Positions 1-5,642 of a stretch of DNA of 5,689 bases are shown here, one piece after another. The stretch lies in the NCBI GenBank assembly GCA_002279285.1, contig NCBR01000181.1, positions 1 to 5,689 of the forward strand. Reading direction: 5' to 3'. Both the position numbers and the translations under genes were made by a program. The stretch's first letter is position 1. Each line of letters opens with the position of its first letter. A model generated the notes under the pieces. It made no database searches. It was not told the DNA's origin and saw nothing but the letters and a program-made list of their open reading frames with translations. The DNA comes from Acidobacteria bacterium 37-71-11 (GTDB lineage Bacteria; Acidobacteriota; Thermoanaerobaculia; Thermoanaerobaculales; Thermoanaerobaculaceae).

Positions 1-551
1 CCGTGCCCGCCCAGGCAGAACAGGTACGCGTAGCCGGTCGGCGTGATCGTCGGGTCGAAGAGGACGGCGACGGTGTCGGCGAGGTCCGAGGCGAACACCA
101 GCTCGCGCGCGGCGCCGTCGGCCTGGCGCGGGCCGGTCGCGACGACCTCCGCGTCCGCCGGCGCCGGCACGCCCTCGCGCAGCGTCACCCCGGCGGCCAG
201 CGCCAGCGAGCGCAGCCAGGAGTCCATGCTCCCATCGGGGCCGCCGCGGCGGATGAAGTAGGCGTACGGCGCCGCGCTCGCGACCTCATGCGTACCTCCG
301 AAGCCGTCGAGGAAGAGCGCGCGGGTCGCGGGGACCGTGGCGAAATCGGGCTCCAGGCCCATCGCGCGCAGCTCGTCGAGCGCGTCGAGGTCGCGGCTGC
401 CGTTCTCGAGCACCTGCCAGCCGCCGGCGAAGCGCCCGCCGCCGCCGCGGTGCCGGTCGAACACCTCGACCTCGAACCCCTGCCTGGCGAGCTGAACGGC
501 GGCGGCGAGCCCCGAGAGCCCGCCGCCCGCGATGCGAATCTGACGTGACAC
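1..551 (-). CDS. FAD-dependent oxidoreductase, geranylgeranyl-reductase-like (partial, C-terminus off window)
   Basis: Reading the minus strand from a GTG at 551-549 gives 183 codons that stay open to the window edge, so the C-terminal part is missing. Residues 5-14 hold the dinucleotide-binding fingerprint (IRIAGGGLSG, Gly9-x-Gly11-x-x-Gly14), followed by a helix and a second strand ending in the acidic Asp32 (EVEVFDR) expected to bind the FAD ribose. Next comes GRFAGGWQVLENGS at about 39-52, then a stretch near 95-120 (PYAYFIRRGGPDGSMDSWL) that resembles the substrate-side strand of geranylgeranyl reductase-type flavoproteins. The visible end, GYAYLFCLGGHG, matches the family's G-Y-x-W/Y-x-F segment. 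These families reduce isoprenoid double bonds or oxidise varied substrates; the substrate here cannot be told. There is no signal peptide, so it is probably cytoplasmic or peripheral to the membrane. GTG is chosen because the Rossmann strand begins four residues later and a -10-like box sits just upstream. It is divergent from the M28 gene. Confidence 0.8.
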   Translation of the reverse strand, partial: MSRQIRIAGGGLSGLAAAVQLARQGFEVEVFDRHRGGGGRFAGGWQVLENGSRDLDALDELRAMGLEPDFATVPATRALFLDGFGGTHEVASAAPYAYFIRRGGPDGSMDSWLRSLALAAGVTLREGVPAPADAEVVATGPRQADGAARELVFASDLADTVAVLFDPTITPTGYAYLFCLGGH

Positions 552-557
552 GCGGAA

Positions 558-563
558 ATTGTA
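558..563 (-). promoter_or_regulatory. Candidate -10 box for the flavoprotein gene (possible leaderless start)
   Basis: On the minus strand the hexamer TACAAT (consensus TATAAT with one mismatch) lies six bases before the GTG start of the flavoprotein. Transcription normally begins about seven bases after a -10 box, which would place the first transcribed base at or next to the start codon. There is no convincing -35 hexamer and no clear ribosome-binding site, which fits a leaderless message. In such GC-rich DNA an AT-rich hexamer is conspicuous, but the call rests on position and sequence only. The same 552-644 gap must also carry the M28 promoter, for which I see only a weak TGTACT at 614-619. 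Confidence 0.4.
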
Positions 564-634
564 GCCTGCCGTCGATGTTGGCGGACACTCTGAGCGCGCG
601 AAGCGGCCACGGTTGTACTCTGGGCGGGAATCGC

Positions 635-639
635 GGGGG
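635..639 (+). promoter_or_regulatory. Ribosome-binding site deciding the M28 start
   Basis: A GGGGG run (followed by TGG) lies five bases before ATG 645 and is the only purine-rich Shine-Dalgarno-like stretch well spaced from a start. An in-frame GTG at 639 would add two residues but overlaps this run, so ATG 645 is preferred. Confidence 0.5.
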
Positions 640-644
640 TGGCG

Positions 645-3575
645 ATGAGCGAGTCCGTGGGTTGGAAGGCGTTGCTCGCCGGGTACGGAGAACCGGGACC
701 TGACCCGTTTCCCCTGCCCGCCTACTCCGAGTTCATGCCGGCCCCGCGGCTCGGCCGCAGGCCGTACGGCGAGCCCGACGTGGACCTCTTCGCCGAGGAC
801 GACCCCTTTGGGTGGCGGATCTCCGAGGCCGAGCAGGCGTGGGAGCTGGCACCCGGCCTCGCGCACATCGCCCGCGAGGTCTACGCCTCGCTGCTTTCTC
901 TCGGCCAAGGGCGCGAGGAGCACCTGATCCGCGGCCACCTCGGCCGCAACCTCGCCTCCAACCCGTACTGGCCGCCGGAACTCGCCGCGGCCGCCGGGCA
1001 CCTCGGCCACGAGCGCTTCGTCGCGCTGCTGCCGCTCGCCCTCGCCCGCACCCAGGACGACAAGGGGCGGGTGCGCTGGACGCTGTTCGGCTCCAGCGAG
1101 CACGGGCCGGAGCGGGCGTTCTGGCGCAGCTTCACCGCCGCGGCCGGAGCCGGCGAAGGCGATGCCGTCGCGTTCCTCTCCCGCTTGCTCCGCGAGGCGT
1201 ACGGCGAAAACGCGGGCGACGCCACCGGGCTCGCGGCGCTCGGCTTCCGCATCCTCCCCTCGGGACCCCACCACCCGCAGTCGGAGTGGGCCGAGGATCC
1301 GCCATCGTGGGCGGCCCGGTTCAGCGTCGGCGACGACGGCCCGTTCGACGACGTGCGCTATCTCCTCACCTTCCGGCCGTTCGCCTCGCTCCCCGAAGAC
1401 GCGCGCCGCCGCTACCTCGCGGGCGACCTCCACCTGCTGCCGTTCCCGGGCAGCCTGGCGTTCTGGGGGATGCCGACGTTCCTCCGCCTCGCGGCGGAGC
1501 TGCCGGCGGCGATGCAGCTGCCGCTGCTGCGCCTGACCCGACGCTACCGCGGTCCGGGGATCCGCATCCCGCAGTCCGGGTGGCTGCACGAACCGGGGCC
1601 GGAGAAGCTCGTGCGCGAGCTGCACGACGCGTACATGGGCGAGACGTTCACCAGAACGCACCGCTGGGACCGCGTCCACCGCCATGACGACGAGCTTGCG
1701 GTCCTCACCCGCGCCGACAAGGTCGCGCGCGTGCTCTTCTCCACCGACCTCGCCGCGATGGGCCTCTACGACAAGCCGATGGCGCGCAACGCCCAGCTCT
1801 GGACGAGCGACTTCCGTCGCGTCCTCGACGGACCACAGGCGAACGCCGAGGAGATCGCCGCGGCGCGCGACCGCGTCCTCGCCGGCGGCACGTTCGGCTA
1901 CCGCTTCCTCTACCCGGCGATGCGGGTCGGCGGGCACGAGGTGGTCTGGCACCGGCCGCTGGCCGCGTTCGTGCCGCCCGGCGCCAACACCCCAACCGTC
2001 CTCGACGACGGACCGCTCGGCTACCTCGCGGCGGCCCCGGATGAGGCCGGGGGCGAGGGCGTCGAACTGTTCCCGCGGCTGCTTCGCCGGCTGCTCGAGC
2101 GTGCCGCGGTCACCGAGATCCGCCGTCGCAACGGCGGCGCGCACGAGGCCGCCAACGTGCTCGCCCTGGCCGCCGCGTGGCGCGGGCTCGGGGAGCGCCC
2201 GCTGCCGCGCTCGTTCGCGCGCCGGCTGCTCAAGCTCGCCAAGGACGAGACGGTCGAGGCGTGGATCGAGGCGCTCCCCGCCCACACCACCGATCCGCAC
2301 GCGGGCCGCCGGGTGCGCGAGGAGCTCGAGGCGCTTCTGGAGCCGGCGTCAACCGGCGCCGACGGCAGCCGCCTCGGTTCCCTGACCTACGACTCCACCG
2401 CGACGCGAACCTTCGAGGAGGCGTACTGGGGCGACATCGCCACCCTCGCCCACGGCCGCTACCTCACCAAGGACAACGCCGATTGCGTCCTCGACCCGGT
2501 GACACGCGCGCACGAACCGCACGACCGGCGCGACCTGGAAGAGTTGGGCGATTACCTGATCGGGCGCCACCGCCAGGCGATCGCCGCCGCCGGCATGGCC
2601 GGCAAGGCGCTCTGCGGCGAACTGCCGTTCGCCTGGCGCACCGACTTCCCGTTCGCCGACTTCGGCGGCTGGCTCGCGAACCACGAGGGCAAGGCGCACG
2701 AGCGCGACATCGTCGTCGTGATCCCCGGGCGCGACCGCCGCCACGCCGTCGTCCTCGCCGACCACTACGACACCGCGTACATGGAGGACGTCTACGACAC
2801 GAGCAAGGGCGGCTCGGGGGCGCGCCTCGCCGCGCACGGCGCCGACGACAACCACTCGGCCACCGCGACCCTGCTCCAGGCCGCGCCGCTGTACCTCGAG
2901 CTCGCGAAGCAGGGACGCCTCGAGCGCGACGTCTGGCTCGTGCACCTCACCGGCGAGGAGTTCCCCGCCGACTGCATGGGCGCCCGCGCCCTCTGCCGCG
3001 CGCTGATGGAGCGCGCCATGGTGCTGCGCGGGCAGGACGGCGCCGTGGACCTCTCGGCGGCGCGGGTCGCCGGCCTCGTCGTGATGGACATGATCGCCCA
3101 CAACCGCGCCTCGAGCCCGTACGTCTTCCAGATCGCGCCCGGCGACGGTCCCGGCGCGCTGCGCGTCGCGCTCGCGGCTCACCTCGCCAACGAGGCGTGG
3201 AACGCCCTCGCCGAGCAACTCAACGCGACGCCCGAGCGGCGCGGCCGCGGCCCCGGCACCCGCAGCGCCGACCCGGCCGTCATCCCGCCGGTGGCCGAGC
3301 ACCCGCGCATGCGCGGCGAGGTCCGCCTCCACTTCGAGTCGAGAAGTTCGCTGTACAACACCGACGGCCAGATCTTCTCCGACGTCGGCGTGCCCGCCGC
3401 GCTGTTCATGGAGGACTACGACATCAACCGCCAGGGCTACCACGACACCCACGACACGATGGAGAACATCGACCTCGACTACGGCGCCGCCGTCTCCGCC
3501 ATCGCCATCGAGACGATCGCCCGCCTTGCCACGGTAAAGGCAGGGCACCGGGCTCCTGGCACTGAAGAGACGTGA
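645..3575 (+). CDS. Large M28-family zinc peptidase with ~640-residue unrecognised N-terminal region
   Basis: This 976-residue protein carries a family M28 (aminopeptidase Y/S, bacterial leucyl aminopeptidase type) domain at about residues 650-960. The co-catalytic two-metal site is complete: His707 and the catalytic Asp709 in ADHYDT, bridging Asp735 in GADDNHSA, base Glu771 and ligand Glu772 in TGEEFP, Asp815 in VVMDMI, and His933 in YHDTHDT. The usual G-V-P-A-x-F strand (GVPAALFMEDYD) precedes the last ligand. Zinc-dependent removal of N-terminal residues is therefore the likely activity. M28 enzymes are mostly 300-500 residues and usually secreted; this one has no signal peptide or membrane segment, so it looks cytoplasmic. 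Residues 1-640 are mixed helical, rich in Trp, Arg and Pro, and match no domain I know; they could select substrate or mediate assembly. The last 13 codons (from 3534) use A/T third positions far more than the rest and may come from adjoining repeat DNA. It stands alone on its strand, divergent from the flavoprotein gene. Peptidase domain is confident; physiological role unknown. Confidence 0.88.
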   Translation: MSESVGWKALLAGYGEPGPDPFPLPAYSEFMPAPRLGRRPYGEPDVDLFAEDDPFGWRISEAEQAWELAPGLAHIAREVYASLLSLGQGREEHLIRGHLGRNLASNPYWPPELAAAAGHLGHERFVALLPLALARTQDDKGRVRWTLFGSSEHGPERAFWRSFTAAAGAGEGDAVAFLSRLLREAYGENAGDATGLAALGFRILPSGPHHPQSEWAEDPPSWAARFSVGDDGPFDDVRYLLTFRPFASLPEDARRRYLAGDLHLLPFPGSLAFWGMPTFLRLAAELPAAMQLPLLRLTRRYRGPGIRIPQSGWLHEPGPEKLVRELHDAYMGETFTRTHRWDRVHRHDDELAVLTRADKVARVLFSTDLAAMGLYDKPMARNAQLWTSDFRRVLDGPQANAEEIAAARDRVLAGGTFGYRFLYPAMRVGGHEVVWHRPLAAFVPPGANTPTVLDDGPLGYLAAAPDEAGGEGVELFPRLLRRLLERAAVTEIRRRNGGAHEAANVLALAAAWRGLGERPLPRSFARRLLKLAKDETVEAWIEALPAHTTDPHAGRRVREELEALLEPASTGADGSRLGSLTYDSTATRTFEEAYWGDIATLAHGRYLTKDNADCVLDPVTRAHEPHDRRDLEELGDYLIGRHRQAIAAAGMAGKALCGELPFAWRTDFPFADFGGWLANHEGKAHERDIVVVIPGRDRRHAVVLADHYDTAYMEDVYDTSKGGSGARLAAHGADDNHSATATLLQAAPLYLELAKQGRLERDVWLVHLTGEEFPADCMGARALCRALMERAMVLRGQDGAVDLSAARVAGLVVMDMIAHNRASSPYVFQIAPGDGPGALRVALAAHLANEAWNALAEQLNATPERRGRGPGTRSADPAVIPPVAEHPRMRGEVRLHFESRSSLYNTDGQIFSDVGVPAALFMEDYDINRQGYHDTHDTMENIDLDYGAAVSAIAIETIARLATVKAGHRAPGTEET

Positions 3576-3596
3576 TCCGTGGCCGGCGGTCCGTGG
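3576..3596. repeat. Short direct repeats TCCGTGG after the M28 stop
   Basis: TCCGTGG occurs at 3576-3582 and 3590-3596, and a third copy lies at 3744-3750 on the far side of the large palindrome. The longer ATCCGTGG is shared by 3575-3582 and 3743-3750. Such 7-8 bp repeats may be remnants of a degenerate tandem array or of insertion events around the palindromic element. They are short enough that chance is possible. Confidence 0.3.
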
Positions 3597-3627
3597 TGCG
3601 TGAACGGTCGGCGTGTAGGAACGCAAT

Positions 3628-3711
3628 TGTAGGGGCGGGGCTTGTCCCCGCCCGCGATGGCAGCGCGCGCGCCTCCCCCACCCGCGGGCGGCCGCAAGGG
3701 CCGCCCCTACA
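3628..3711. repeat. REPIN/BIME-like palindromic repeat doublet with terminal GTAG/CTAC
   Basis: Two hairpins face each other. The left half is GTAG followed by an 8-bp stem (GGGCGGGG 3633-3640, loop CTTGT, CCCCGCCC 3646-3653). The right half is the stem GGGCGGCC 3686-3693, loop GCAAG, GGCCGCCC 3699-3706, followed by CTAC. The outer ends TGTAGGGGCGG (3628-3638) and CCGCCCCTACA (3701-3711) are a perfect 11-bp inverted repeat. The inner flanks CCGCCCGCG (3648-3656) and CGCGGGCGG (3683-3691) are complementary too, so the whole 84 bp can also fold as one long hairpin. A GTAG tetranucleotide before a palindrome, in inverted pairs, is the hallmark of REP elements moved by RAYT (TnpA-REP) transposases; none is encoded here, so this would be a non-autonomous copy. 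It sits between two convergent transcription units. There is no T-tract, so it is not a classical intrinsic terminator, although the stems could protect or end transcripts. Confidence 0.75.
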
Positions 3712-3758
3712 TACGGAACCGCAGGGTGTGGACCGAAGCGTAATCCGTGGTCCTAAAG

Positions 3759-3773
3759 CGGCCATCAGGGCCG
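3759..3773. repeat. Small hairpin in repeat-filled intergenic DNA
   Basis: CGGCC (3759-3763), loop ATCAG, GGCCG (3769-3773) forms a perfect 5-bp GC stem with a five-base loop, the same loop size as the two hairpins of the larger element upstream. It lacks a GTAG tetranucleotide and a T-run. It may be a decayed relative of the neighbouring palindromes. Confidence 0.35.
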
Positions 3774-3798
3774 ACTGCACGGCCAGGGTCAACGGCTG

Positions 3799-3840
3799 GT
3801 AGGCGCGGGCTGTAGGCGCGGACTTCAGCCCGCGGGGCTG
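3799..3840. repeat. Tandem GTAG REP-like element with alternative hairpins
   Basis: GTAGGCGCGG is repeated at 3799-3808 and 3812-3821 (13-base period). The second copy continues into a short palindrome, CGCGG-ACTTCAGC-CCGCG, which is REP-like. The segment CAGCCCGCG at 3826-3834 is a perfect complement of CGCGGGCTG at 3804-3812, and its first six bases also pair with GGGCTG at 3835-3840 (loop GCG). The two folds share bases and exclude each other. The element ends 27 bases beyond the permease stop codon, so on the minus strand it would be in the 3' end of the permease transcript. No T-tract follows in either direction. Confidence 0.55.
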
Positions 3841-3867
3841 GCGTGTGGAATGTCCGCCATCGCTCTG

Positions 3868-4947
3868 TCAGTGCCTGTGCCGGTGGTGGGGGTCGGGGTA
3901 GTGAGGGTGGGCGTGCTCCAACGGCTCGTGGCGATGAGCGTGGTCGTGCGGCTCGTCGCCGGTCTCGCTCCGGTCATGGCCGTGCTTGTGGTGCTCGTCA
4001 TGATCATGCCGATGCGCGTGGACCTCCGCTGCGTGCGTGTGCACGTGGACGTGGTGGCCGCCGAGGGCAACGATCAGGCCGACCAGCAGAACCGCTGCCG
4101 CCAGGAATAGGCTCAGCCTCGGAGCTTCACCCAATATCAGAAGGGAGAGGCAACTCCCCACGAACGGCGCGGCGGCGAAGACGCCGATCGTCCGCGTCGT
4201 GCCGATTCGACGCAGCGATACGACGAAAAGGACCAGGCTGAGCCCGTACCCGCAAAACCCGACACAGAGGGCGGCCAGGAGCGGCGCCGCAGGCGGAAAG
4301 GCTTGTCCCAGCCCAAAGGCCAGCGCCGCGCTGACGGTTCCTCCCGCCAGGCCCTTGATGGTGGCGATCTGGACTGGGTCCTTGGCCGCGAGCCGCTGGG
4401 TGAGGTTGTTGTCCAGCCCCCAACAGAGACACGCGCCGGCGATGGGCAAGGCGCCCGCGCCCCACACTTGGAAACCGCTCTCTGGCCAGGCGAGCACCAT
4501 GCACCCGACGAGAACGACCGCGAGCCCCAAGGCGACTCGCGCTTCGAACCCCTCCCTGAAGAGCGTCCATGCGAGCAGGGTCGTGAAGACCAACTCGAGG
4601 TTGAGCAGAAGTGAGGCCGTGGACGCCTGGGAGGCGGAGAGCCCCACGAGGAAGAGGATGGGCGCCAGGACGCCGCCGGCGGCAACGGCCCCGCCCAGGG
4701 TGAACCAGTCCGCGCCGCGCAGACCCAGCGCCCTGCCCCCGCCGGCGCCCAGGACGCGCCGGAGTACCATCCACGCCACCAGCCCGACACCCGAGCCCAG
4801 GTACAGCAGCGCGGCAAGCGGGAGGGGGGCCGCATCGCCCAGCAGCAGCTTGCACAGAGGCGCCGTGGCCCCGAAGAGGGCCGCCGCCAACAACGCGGGT
4901 CCTACCGTCGAGAAGCGGTGTCTCGCCGCCTCCTGAACTTCAGTCAT
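3868..4947 (-). CDS. EamA/DMT-family permease with His-rich C-terminal tail
   Basis: This 359-residue inner-membrane protein has the duplicated EamA layout of the drug/metabolite transporter superfamily: ten hydrophobic segments, repeat one at about residues 15-150 and repeat two at about 165-296. Recognisable pieces are ALFGATAPLCKLLLG near 23-37, NLELVFTTLLAW at 116-127, the CWGLDNNLTQRLAAKDP stretch opening repeat two, and GTTRTIGVFAAAPFVGS near its end. Residues 298-359 form a hydrophilic tail with 24 His in 62 residues, mostly H-x-H spaced with Asp and Glu, closing on HPHYPDPHHRHRH. I recall similar tails on a subset of EamA permeases. It is probably cytoplasmic and would bind Zn, Ni, Co or Cu; whether the substrate is a metal, a metal-complexing metabolite or something unrelated is open. 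The ATG at 4947 follows the CDF stop codon by five bases, with GTAGGG as a weak ribosome-binding site, implying translational coupling. The transcript runs into the repeats below 3840. Confidence 0.88.
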   Translation of the reverse strand: MTEVQEAARHRFSTVGPALLAAALFGATAPLCKLLLGDAAPLPLAALLYLGSGVGLVAWMVLRRVLGAGGGRALGLRGADWFTLGGAVAAGGVLAPILFLVGLSASQASTASLLLNLELVFTTLLAWTLFREGFEARVALGLAVVLVGCMVLAWPESGFQVWGAGALPIAGACLCWGLDNNLTQRLAAKDPVQIATIKGLAGGTVSAALAFGLGQAFPPAAPLLAALCVGFCGYGLSLVLFVVSLRRIGTTRTIGVFAAAPFVGSCLSLLILGEAPRLSLFLAAAVLLVGLIVALGGHHVHVHTHAAEVHAHRHDHDEHHKHGHDRSETGDEPHDHAHRHEPLEHAHPHYPDPHHRHRH

Positions 4948-4952
4948 GATCC

Positions 4953-5578
4953 CTACGGGGCCAGGGCGGGGGCGCGCAGCTCGGACCGGGCGCGCCGAAG
5001 GACACGCAGGGCCGACCGCAGCACGAACACCGCCAACGCCACTCCGATGATGGTATCAGGCCAACCCGTTCGCCAGAACCACACGAGACCGGCCGCGACG
5101 AGAACCGAGACGTTGGCGACGATGTCGTTCCGCGAGCAGACCCAAACCGAGTGCATGTTGATGTCGTCGGACCGGTGGCGCCAGAGGAGGCCGAGGCAGG
5201 TCGCGTTCGCGGCGAGAGCGGCCGCCCCCATGAGGCCCATGGCCGCGAAACCCGGGGGATGGGGGACCCACGCCTTGTAGGCCGCCTGCCCGAGGGCCGC
5301 GAGCCCGAACGTCACCATGATCGCGCCCTTGAGACCGCGGACCTGGCCTTCCAGTGCGCCGAACGCCGCACGACGTACAGGCTGAGCCCGTAGGCCAGCG
5401 CGTCCCCGAGCATGTCCAGCGAATCCGAAACGAGCGAGACCGAACCTGCAAGCACGCCCGTGACCAGCTCCGCGACGAACATGACCGCGTTGATGCCGAA
5501 CACGATCCGGAGCGTGGAGATCTGCCGGGTCCGCAGCTTCTCGACCTCGCACGCGGCGTCGTCGCAACAGTCGGCCAC
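4953..5578 (-). pseudogene. Short cation diffusion facilitator transporter, interrupted by a one-base frameshift
   Basis: Two overlapping minus-strand frames join into one CDF protein of 208 residues once a single base is restored near 5341-5342, where ...SAHWKAR in the first frame should continue as VRGLKGAIM in the second. That length fits the short CDF group lacking the C-terminal cytoplasmic domain. About six membrane segments are visible. Helix 2 has SDSLDMLGDALAYGLSLY with Asp55 and Asp59; helix 5 has MHSVWVCSRNDIVANVSVL with Cys148 and Asp152 where FieF/YiiP has His and Asp. The N-terminus carries ADCCDDAACE, a Cys4-Cys5-x4-Cys10 cluster. The role would be proton-coupled export of a divalent metal across the inner membrane. 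Start: GTG 5578, just before the Cys cluster, with GAGG five bases upstream; an in-frame GTG at 5662 would add 28 residues of unlikely sequence. Neither fragment shows other decay, so the shift may be a sequencing error or a recent mutation. It is the first gene of the pair with the His-tailed permease. Confidence 0.85.
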
Positions 5579-5583
5579 GGGGG

Positions 5584-5587
5584 CCTC
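5584..5587 (-). promoter_or_regulatory. Ribosome-binding site supporting the CDF start at 5578
   Basis: On the minus strand GAGG lies five bases (CCCCC) before GTG 5578. This spacing and the Cys-rich motif beginning right after the start favour this site over the more distant in-frame GTG at 5662. Confidence 0.45.
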
Positions 5588-5626
5588 GAGGCGTCCGTCA
5601 GCGGACCGCCGGCCACCCAAGAAGCC

Positions 5627-5642
5627 AAACACAACCTTGTTT
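5627..5642. promoter_or_regulatory. AT-rich inverted repeat upstream of the CDF gene (possible operator)
   Basis: AAACA (5627-5631) and TGTTT (5638-5642) are inverted arms around CAACCT, with an inner ACAA/TTGT pair. It is an island of A and T in GC-rich DNA, about 50-65 bases before the CDF start, where a metal-sensing repressor or activator might bind. I find no clear -35/-10 pair around it, and no regulator gene lies in the window. A short imperfect palindrome can arise by chance. Confidence 0.22.

Noticed and set aside
3..548. Plus-strand 181-codon frame opposite the flavoprotein
   Set aside because: The minus strand encodes an FAD-binding fingerprint and family motifs; the plus frame gives only Arg/Ala/Gly-rich sequence.
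2177..3565. Plus-strand 462-codon frame inside the M28 gene
   Set aside because: Its product is an Arg/Pro/Ala-rich out-of-frame translation, and the M28 motifs are in the other frame.
2349..3626. Long minus-strand open frame (425 codons) opposite the M28 gene
   Set aside because: It lies antisense to the confirmed M28 catalytic domain and its Val/Gly/Arg-rich product shows no domain; GC-rich genes routinely give such open shadow frames.
3633..3706. Intrinsic terminators formed by the GC hairpins
   Set aside because: The stems are strong, but neither strand has a T-run after them, and the GTAG-bounded doublet fits a mobile repeat better.
3572..3802. Small plus-strand frame of 76 codons in the intergenic gap
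   Set aside because: Most of it translates the palindromic repeats (GAGLVPAR and GRPQGPPL type peptides are typical spurious products of such repeats), and it has no ribosome-binding site.
3628..3840. CRISPR array
   Set aside because: The repeats are not regularly spaced, direct copies are few and short, and there are no spacer-like units or cas genes.
4037..4936. Plus-strand 299-codon frame across the permease gene
   Set aside because: It is antisense to clear EamA helices, and its Ser/Arg/Pro-rich product has no recognisable feature.
5312..5352. Programmed ribosomal frameshift in the CDF gene
   Set aside because: No slippery heptamer or downstream pseudoknot is apparent at the junction, and related CDF proteins are expected to be encoded in one frame.
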